A DNA stretch of 17,170 bases from Peptococcaceae bacterium. GTDB taxonomy: Bacteria > Bacillota > Dehalobacteriia > UBA4068 > UBA4997. Numbering within the stretch: position 1 is the stretch's first letter; the number at the start of each line of letters is the position of its first letter. The DNA lies in assembly GCA_019421315.1 (NCBI GenBank), contig JAHZFN010000109.1, positions 1 to 17,170 of the forward strand, read 5' to 3'. Below the pieces are notes generated by a model. That model saw only the letters and a list, made by a program, of their open reading frames with translations, ran no database searches and was not told the DNA's origin. A program made the translations under genes and the position numbers. Shown here piece after piece: positions 12,157 to 17,170 of the stretch.

Positions 12157-14247
12157 TTAAATATCAAACAAAATGTGGGCATAGTTGGGCATTGGCCAGT
12201 AGGTTCCGCCCACCATAGTTTCCAGCCGGTCAACAACTTCCCGCAGTTCAGCCATGGCAGGAATCGATTCTTCTTTGTAGAATTTGGCCTTTTCATAGGA
12301 ATCGGCAATGACCTCGCCTTTATCCAAAACCTTTTGCAAAGCGTCATTTTTGGAAATTAATTCTTCCGTTTTGGCGGCAAGCTTTTCCGCAAATGCCTTT
12401 TCGTTCACCAAATTCAAATTCAAACCGCTTTCGGCTTTCAGCTTCAGCTGTTCAAAAACCATCTTGCTGTATTCCAAAACGGCAGGCAAAATTTGGCGGT
12501 GTACCATGTAAACCATGGTTTTTCCCTCAATATCCAAGGTGGAGGCATAGGTTTCCAGGCTAACTTCGTATCTGGCGGCAAATTCGCTTTCCATATAAAT
12601 ATTGTTTTTGACATACATATCAATATTTTTCTGATCCAGATAAGAAGATAAAGCGTCAAAGGTTGTCGGGTTGATTGGCAAACCGCGGCGTTTGGCTTCT
12701 TCCACCCATTCCTTGGAGTAGTTGTTGCCGTTGAAAATAATTCGGCGATGTGCAATCAATTCTTCACGAATGATTGTTTTCATTTCCGCCTTAACGTCTT
12801 CGGCTTTTTCCAAACGATCCGCATAACGCCCCATAATTTCCGCCACCATGGTGTTCATTACAACATTAACACCGCTGATGGACTGAGAAGAACCGGGCAT
12901 ACGGAATTCAAATTTGTTGCCCGTGAAAGCAAAGGGAGAAGTGCGGTTGCGGTCGGCGTTGTCTTTGTAAATTTTCGGCATAGCTTTAACGCCGCTATCG
13001 ATGATTTCGCCGCTGATTTCGTTAACGTGTTCGCCTTTAACAATGCAGTCGATTATGTATTCCAGCTCGGCACCGACAAAAACGGAAATAATGGCGGGAG
13101 GCGCTTCGTGGCCGCCCAAACGGCAGTCGTTGCTGGCAGTAGCAACAGAAAGACGCAGCAAGTCGCTGTATTGGTCAACAGCCGAAATAATCGACGTCAA
13201 AATCAGCATAAACTGCATATTTTTTTCCGGATGGTGTCCGGGATTCAAAAGATTTTCACCTTTGTCCGTGCAGATGGACCAGTTGTTGTGTTTGCCCGAA
13301 CCGTTGACTTTGCCAAAAGGCTTTTCGTGCAGCAGGCAGAACAAACCGTGGCGGCGGGCAATTTTTTTCATCATTTCTTTAGTCAACTGATTTTGATCAG
13401 ACGCCAGGGTGCAGGTGTAGAACACAGGAGCCAGCTCGTGCTGTGCCGGTGCAACTTCGTTATGTTTGGTTTTGGAAAAAATGCCAAAACCCCATAATTC
13501 GTTATCCAATTCCTCCATAAAAGAGGAAACTCTTTCTTTCAGATTACGGTAATAATTGTGGTGCATTTCCTGACCCTTGGGGGCTTCGTTGCCGAAAAGA
13601 GTGCGGCCTGTAAAAATCAAGTCGGCTCTTTCGTTGTAAAGCTTACGGTCAATCAAAAAATATTCCTGCTCGGCGCCGACCGTTGCCGTAACGGATTTGG
13701 CGTCATTGCCGATGGCGTTAAGCAAGCGGCAGGCTTGTTTGTCCAAGGCGTCCATGGAACGCAAAAGAGGAGTCTTTTTGTCCAAAACCTCGCCCGAATA
13801 TGAACAAAACGCCGTCGGAATATAGAGAGTACGGCCTTTGACAAAAGCGAAAGAAGTTGGATCCCAAACTGTGTAGCCTCTGGCTTCAAAGGTGGCGCGC
13901 AGTCCGCCTGACGGGAAACTGGAGGCGTCGCTTTCGCCTTTGATCAAAGCCTTGCCCGAAAATTTGGCAACGGGATTGCCGTCTTTGTCGGGATCCAAAA
14001 AGCTGTCGTGTTTTTCCGCCGTCATGCCCGTCATCGGCTGGAACCAATGGGTATAGTGAGTAGCGCCCTTTTCCATAGCCCAGTTTTTCATGGCGTTGGC
14101 AACCTCGTTGGCAATTTCAATATCCAAAGCCTTGCCCTCGTCAATGCATTGGTGCAACGCCCGATAAATGCTTTCGGGCAATCTTTCTTTCATAACTTTA
14201 TCATTAAAACAGTTTCTGCCGAAATTTGTAATTAAAGCGTTTTCCAT
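12157..14247 (-). CDS. glnN: Glutamine synthetase type III
   Basis: ATP-dependent ligation of ammonia to glutamate, the entry of nitrogen into glutamine, by a large dodecameric cytoplasmic enzyme. At 696 residues it matches the GSIII size (about 700), well above the roughly 450 of GSI. The N-terminal GSIII domain includes SFPSGGLRATFEARGYT (110-126). Catalytic-domain motifs are GAEQEYFLID (191-200), HNEVAPAQHELAP (262-274), NGSGKHNNWS (315-324) and RLGGHEAPPAIISVF (376-390), with DRNRTSPFAFTGNKFEFRMPG further on; the metal-binding Glu and His residues look intact. The ATG at 14247 has GAGG 10 nt upstream. It is a monocistronic unit with a perfect promoter (14331-14359) overlapped by a palindrome, and a terminator at 11992-12031. 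I see no GlnR-type TGTnA-n7-TnACA site. Confidence 0.97.
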   Translation of the reverse strand: MENALITNFGRNCFNDKVMKERLPESIYRALHQCIDEGKALDIEIANEVANAMKNWAMEKGATHYTHWFQPMTGMTAEKHDSFLDPDKDGNPVAKFSGKALIKGESDASSFPSGGLRATFEARGYTVWDPTSFAFVKGRTLYIPTAFCSYSGEVLDKKTPLLRSMDALDKQACRLLNAIGNDAKSVTATVGAEQEYFLIDRKLYNERADLIFTGRTLFGNEAPKGQEMHHNYYRNLKERVSSFMEELDNELWGFGIFSKTKHNEVAPAQHELAPVFYTCTLASDQNQLTKEMMKKIARRHGLFCLLHEKPFGKVNGSGKHNNWSICTDKGENLLNPGHHPEKNMQFMLILTSIISAVDQYSDLLRLSVATASNDCRLGGHEAPPAIISVFVGAELEYIIDCIVKGEHVNEISGEIIDSGVKAMPKIYKDNADRNRTSPFAFTGNKFEFRMPGSSQSISGVNVVMNTMVAEIMGRYADRLEKAEDVKAEMKTIIREELIAHRRIIFNGNNYSKEWVEEAKRRGLPINPTTFDALSSYLDQKNIDMYVKNNIYMESEFAARYEVSLETYASTLDIEGKTMVYMVHRQILPAVLEYSKMVFEQLKLKAESGLNLNLVNEKAFAEKLAAKTEELISKNDALQKVLDKGEVIADSYEKAKFYKEESIPAMAELREVVDRLETMVGGTYWPMPNYAHILFDI

Positions 14248-14323
14248 AAATAACTGACCTCTTTTCCAACTGTTTTTTTTAACTTCCTGTCAAATATATA
14301 GCAAAATAAAAAATTATACCTAA

Positions 14324-14341
14324 TTTAGTAATTATACTAAA
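14324..14341. promoter_or_regulatory. Palindrome overlapping the glnN -10 box
   Basis: TTTAGTA (14324-14330) and TACTAAA (14335-14341) flank ATTA, so the inverted repeat covers the -10 hexamer. A related AATTATACCTAA copy lies just downstream of the start. A repressor bound here would block the promoter. Confidence 0.45.
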
Positions 14342-14359
14342 AAATGTCAAGGTTGTCAA
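14331..14359 (-). promoter_or_regulatory. Perfect sigma-A promoter of glnN
   Basis: On the minus strand TTGACA, 17 bp, TATAAT, with both hexamers perfect. The predicted start near 14325 gives a leader of about 78 nt. Confidence 0.85.
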
Positions 14360-14411
14360 TTAATGAAAACTTTTTTCGGCATTTTTTTTGCAACATTTTG
14401 CCAAAAGCCAG

Positions 14412-14822
14412 TCACCACATGATAAAACGGCGCAAAGCAGGAACAATATACGCCAAAGGCAGCCCCAAACAAAACCAAAAAGTCGAATACAAAAGGCAAA
14501 TCTGCCCCATGAAATTATAGGGCAGGTCGGAATAATCCCAAACCCGCAGCGAAAAAATCTTATTAACAACAATGCCCGCCAAAAGCTCCAAAGCCGTTAT
14601 CACCGCCATCGCCGCCAGGCATTTAAAAATCAAGCTTTTGTCGGCAAAGCGCAGATTGAAAAAATATATGACAAAAAAGCATAAACCACCCGTTATCAGC
14701 ATTGAATAATGAGTTTTGCCCCGCCAAAAAAGCTCCAAAAGACCGTAGCCGAAAGCGCCGATCAAAAACACAAAAATCATCTCAAAGCTGTCGCTTTTGG
14801 TAAATTCCACAACCTTATCCAT
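14412..14822 (-). CDS. Small membrane protein of the putative ABC-permease (CmpB-like) family
   Basis: This 136-residue membrane protein has about four hydrophobic helices, at roughly residues 12-31, 40-57, 64-87 and 104-130. Features shared with the PF06541-type family of putative ABC-transporter permeases are GYGLLELFWRGK at the end of helix 1, ALELLAGIVVNK, and WDYSDLPYNFMGQICLLYS (95-113). The family's role is not established to my knowledge, and many members are longer or duplicated. No ABC ATPase is adjacent, so a transport role here is unproven. The ATG at 14822 has AAGGAG 6 nt upstream. No clear promoter or terminator was found; it might read into glnN, whose own promoter starts 53 bp beyond the stop. 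Confidence 0.78.
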   Translation of the reverse strand: MDKVVEFTKSDSFEMIFVFLIGAFGYGLLELFWRGKTHYSMLITGGLCFFVIYFFNLRFADKSLIFKCLAAMAVITALELLAGIVVNKIFSLRVWDYSDLPYNFMGQICLLYSTFWFCLGLPLAYIVPALRRFIMW

Positions 14823-14962
14823 AGCAAACTCCTTTAATAAAAAAACTCTTTACAGGCTTATTTCCGCCTTTAGTATGCGCAGTTTTTTACGAAAAATTTG
14901 CTTTTTTCAGCTGTAAAATACTGCAAAATATTAAATAATACAAATAATAAATTAATATAATA
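14823..14962. other. AT-rich divergent intergenic region, nothing firm
   Basis: This is the divergent gap between the CmpB-like gene (minus) and the cca promoter (plus). It is very AT-rich, with several weak -10-like hexamers on the minus strand but no good -35 partner. I find no gene or RNA here. Confidence 0.4.
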
Positions 14963-14991
14963 TTGAATAATCATCCGGAATTGATTATAAT
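14963..14991 (+). promoter_or_regulatory. Promoter of cca
   Basis: TTGAAT, 17 bp, TATAAT on the plus strand. The predicted start near 14998 gives a leader of about 156 nt. Confidence 0.7.
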
Positions 14992-15027
14992 ATTTTCAGC
15001 AGCTGTTTTTGCAGACGGAGTGCATAC

Positions 15028-15051
15028 TTTGCCACTGCGGCGTGCGGCAAA
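15028..15051 (+). other. Hairpin in the cca leader
   Basis: TTTGCC (15028-15033) and GGCAAA (15046-15051) pair around a GC-rich 12-nt loop with some inner pairing. An A-rich tract follows, not T, so it is not a terminator. It may simply be structured leader RNA. Confidence 0.3.
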
Positions 15052-15153
15052 ACAAAAAAAATGCGGTAAAATTCACGGCGGAATTTGCGGTAAACCGACA
15101 ATATAAAAATATGTTTGTTTAAGCGAAAAACAAAGAACACGGAGAGCGCGGAA

Positions 15154-16482
15154 ATGAAAATATTATTACCGAAAAAAATTGAACATATCATAGATTTGTT
15201 TTATCGGGCGGGATTTGAGGCTTATGCCGTCGGCGGCTGTGTGCGGGACGCTTTTTTGCAAAAGAAACCCCACGACTGGGACATCACCACCAATGCCAAG
15301 CCGCAGGAAATCAAAGCCGTGCTGAAAGATTTCACAACCATCGATACAGGCATTAAATACGGCACAGTAACCGCCGTCTGCGACGGCGAGCAAATTGAAA
15401 TTACCACTTATCGGCTGGATTTAGGATACGACGACAACCGCCACCCCAAAGCCGTCCGCTTTTCTTCGCAGCTGAAAGAGGATCTTTCCAGGCGGGATTT
15501 TACCGTCAACGCCATGGCTTACAACTATCAAAATGGTTTGGTTGACGAATTCGGCGGCTTGCGGGATTTACAAAACGGCGTTATTCGTACCGTCGGCAAA
15601 AGCGCAACCCGTTTCAGCGAGGACGGACTGCGGATTTTGCGGGGTCTGCGCTTTGCCGCCGTGCTGAACTTCACAATCGAAAAGCAAACGGCAGAGGCAA
15701 TCCACACCTGCCGCAATCTGCTGCAAAACATCGCAGGCGAAAGAATACACACCGAGTTTACCAAAATTCTTTTGTCGGACAACCCGGCCGCCATTATCCG
15801 CCAATACACCGATGTAATCGGCGTTTTTCTGCCGGAAATTCTGCCGCTGCAAAACTGCGCTCAAAACCACCCCTACCACGCTTACGATGTCTTTGAACAC
15901 ACCATGAAGGCTTTGGCAAACACACCGCCCGATAAAATTATCCGCTACACCGTGCTTTTCCACGACCTCGGCAAGCCGCAAACCAAAACCACCGACGAAA
16001 ACGGCATCGACCATTTCCGCAATCATCAGGCGGTCAGCGTGCAAAAAGCAGACCTTATCATGCAGAGACTGAAATTTTCCAACGCCGAAGCAGAGGAAAT
16101 CCTGCTTCTGGTTAAATATCATGATGTGCCGATTACCTGCGACGAATACCATGTCAAACGCTGGCTGAACCGCTGCGGCGAAGTTTTTTTCAGAAATTTG
16201 TTGGAGGTAAAAAAAGCCGACATCAGCGGACAAAACCCAGCTCTTTTGAACCGCATTGACGATTTGGCGGCATACCGCCGTCTGACAGACAAAATTCTGG
16301 CGGAAAAACAATGCTTCACGCTGGAGGATTTGGCAATTAACGGCGGTGACCTGCTGCAAATCGGTTACAAGCCGGGCAAAAAAATCGGTGATGTTCTGGA
16401 GCATTTGCTAGACGAAGTTATGAACGGCAAAGTTGCCAACGACAAAGCAACGCTGCTGCAAAAAGCAGAGCTTTTCAAATAA
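15154..16482 (+). CDS. cca: CCA tRNA nucleotidyltransferase with HD domain
   Basis: Adds or repairs the 3' CCA end of tRNAs without a nucleic acid template; class II nucleotidyltransferase, 442 residues. The N-terminal catalytic domain has GGCVRD (27-32), the metal-binding DWD (41-43), RRDFTVNA (113-120) and EDGLRILR (156-163), the last belonging to the nucleotide-selecting neck. A C-terminal HD domain has HAYDVFEH (about 242-249) and FHDLGKP (269-275), a phosphohydrolase fold seen in many bacterial members. The frame is open to a TTG at 15115. I chose the ATG at 15154 because GGAG lies 9 nt upstream and the N-terminus then matches relatives (MKILLPKKIEHII). It is the only plus-strand gene in the window, ending at the shared terminator 16530-16563. 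Confidence 0.95.
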   Translation: MKILLPKKIEHIIDLFYRAGFEAYAVGGCVRDAFLQKKPHDWDITTNAKPQEIKAVLKDFTTIDTGIKYGTVTAVCDGEQIEITTYRLDLGYDDNRHPKAVRFSSQLKEDLSRRDFTVNAMAYNYQNGLVDEFGGLRDLQNGVIRTVGKSATRFSEDGLRILRGLRFAAVLNFTIEKQTAEAIHTCRNLLQNIAGERIHTEFTKILLSDNPAAIIRQYTDVIGVFLPEILPLQNCAQNHPYHAYDVFEHTMKALANTPPDKIIRYTVLFHDLGKPQTKTTDENGIDHFRNHQAVSVQKADLIMQRLKFSNAEAEEILLLVKYHDVPITCDEYHVKRWLNRCGEVFFRNLLEVKKADISGQNPALLNRIDDLAAYRRLTDKILAEKQCFTLEDLAINGGDLLQIGYKPGKKIGDVLEHLLDEVMNGKVANDKATLLQKAELFK

Positions 16483-16529
16483 ACACCCCATAAACAAAAT
16501 TTGGTATATAAAAATTTAATATAATCAAA

Positions 16530-16563
16530 AAGGCATCTTTGATTAACAAATCAAAGATGCCTT
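16530..16563. terminator. Bidirectional terminator between cca and dCMP deaminase
   Basis: A perfect 15-bp stem (AAGGCATCTTTGATT and its complement) with a 4-nt loop, placed between convergent genes. The plus strand continues TTATTTTGTTT, and the minus strand has a run of five T. It can serve both genes. Confidence 0.88.
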
Positions 16564-16636
16564 ATTTTGTTTGTGCTTAACCAAAACTTTGTAAAACCAC
16601 CCGATTACAACAAATTATAACGAAATTTATCTAAAT

Positions 16637-17170
16637 TTATCTTTCGGAATAGCCGTTGTCACCTTCGGGGTTTTCGTCATGGTTCATGTTGGTTGCCAAA
16701 TATTTTGACGCCTGACGTTTCTGGGCTTCTCTTGCCAACTGCTTTTCGTAGCTGATAAGCTCCATGCCTGCTTCCCTTGCCAACCGGCAAGCCAAATCGT
16801 CCGGGTATTCGTCATCGAAAATTACGGCTTTAATACCGCAGGTTACCATAGCCTTAACGCAGGTAACGCAGGGCTGATGGGTAACGTAAATTGTTGCGCC
16901 GTTCAGGCAAATGCCAAATTTGGCGGCGGCGTTGCAAATATTGGCTTCGGCGTGTTGGGCACGGCAAATTTCCTGCCGTTCGCCTGACGGTACACCCAGT
17001 TTGTTTCTCAAACAACCGCCGATTTCATCACAATGAGGAGTTCCCGGCAAAGCGCCGTTATAGCCCGTGCCGATAATTCTGTGGTCAGAACCCACGGCAA
17101 TAGCGCCGACATGCCTTCTTTCGCAGGTGGAACGTGTTGCCACTTGATGAGCAAGACCCATAAAATATTC
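16637..17170 (-). CDS. dCMP deaminase (ComEB-type), N-terminus outside window
   Basis: Zinc-dependent deamination of dCMP to dUMP, feeding thymidylate synthesis; the family also includes ComEB. The frame runs off the window edge: the codons before the first visible Met read EYF, matching the usual family start WDEYFM, so only a few residues are missing. The zinc site is complete, with HAEAN (His ligand and catalytic Glu) and PCVTC (two Cys ligands). RSTCERRHVGAI and GTGYNGALPGTPHCDE are typical of the family, the latter with an extra metal-binding Cys/His segment. The last 35 residues (KRQASKYL...ENPEGDNGYSER) are a polar tail beyond the domain. It is convergent with cca, sharing the terminator at 16530-16563. 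Confidence 0.94.
   Translation of the reverse strand, partial: EYFMGLAHQVATRSTCERRHVGAIAVGSDHRIIGTGYNGALPGTPHCDEIGGCLRNKLGVPSGERQEICRAQHAEANICNAAAKFGICLNGATIYVTHQPCVTCVKAMVTCGIKAVIFDDEYPDDLACRLAREAGMELISYEKQLAREAQKRQASKYLATNMNHDENPEGDNGYSER

Noticed and set aside
15568..16404. Minus-strand open frame of 278 codons antisense to cca
   Set aside because: The plus strand encodes a fully motif-supported CCA nucleotidyltransferase.

Overview
The window looks like chromosomal DNA of a moderately AT-rich bacterium, most likely an anaerobic member of the Firmicutes/Bacillota, with Negativicutes (for example Acidaminococcaceae) as my best guess. The clues are a type III glutamine synthetase, an anaerobe-style phenylacetate-CoA ligase, GGAGG-type ribosome binding sites and many consensus sigma-A promoters (TTGACA/TATAAT, 17-18 bp spacing). 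This is inference from gene types. No rRNA, tRNA, CRISPR array, insertion sequence or phage gene was seen. All genes except cca lie on the minus strand.

Left flank (1-2020), read right to left on the minus strand: a small two-helix membrane protein with its own promoter and terminator; then a consensus promoter followed about 130 nt later by an intrinsic terminator, which is either a short non-coding RNA or an attenuated leader; then phenylacetate-CoA ligase, cut by the window edge.

Centre (2021-10262): one long minus-strand operon with a near-consensus promoter (10234-10262), a leader of about 290 nt and a strong terminator (2018-2058). It encodes a MoxR/dynein-related AAA+ ATPase, a 1128-residue protein with a C-terminal von Willebrand A (MIDAS) domain and a degenerate zincin-like N-terminal region, a small acidic protein with three LRV-like repeats, and a 625-residue protein made almost entirely of about 17 copies of a 30-residue helical repeat that I do not recognise. 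AAA+/VWA pairs are known as ATP-driven chaperone or metal-chelatase-like machines. The two repeat proteins are plausible substrate or scaffold subunits. This operon is the best candidate for a poorly described system. It carries two oddities: Asn in place of Thr/Ser after the Walker A lysine, and HExxN in place of HExxH.

Right flank (10263-17170): a TetR-family regulator and a small zincin-family metallopeptidase-like protein, probably co-transcribed; type III glutamine synthetase with a perfect promoter overlapped by a palindrome; a small membrane protein resembling the putative ABC-transporter permease (CmpB) family; the CCA tRNA nucleotidyltransferase on the plus strand; and, convergent to it across a shared bidirectional terminator, a ComEB-type dCMP deaminase whose start lies outside the window. 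These are ordinary housekeeping or accessory genes. Nothing in the sequence ties them functionally to the central operon.
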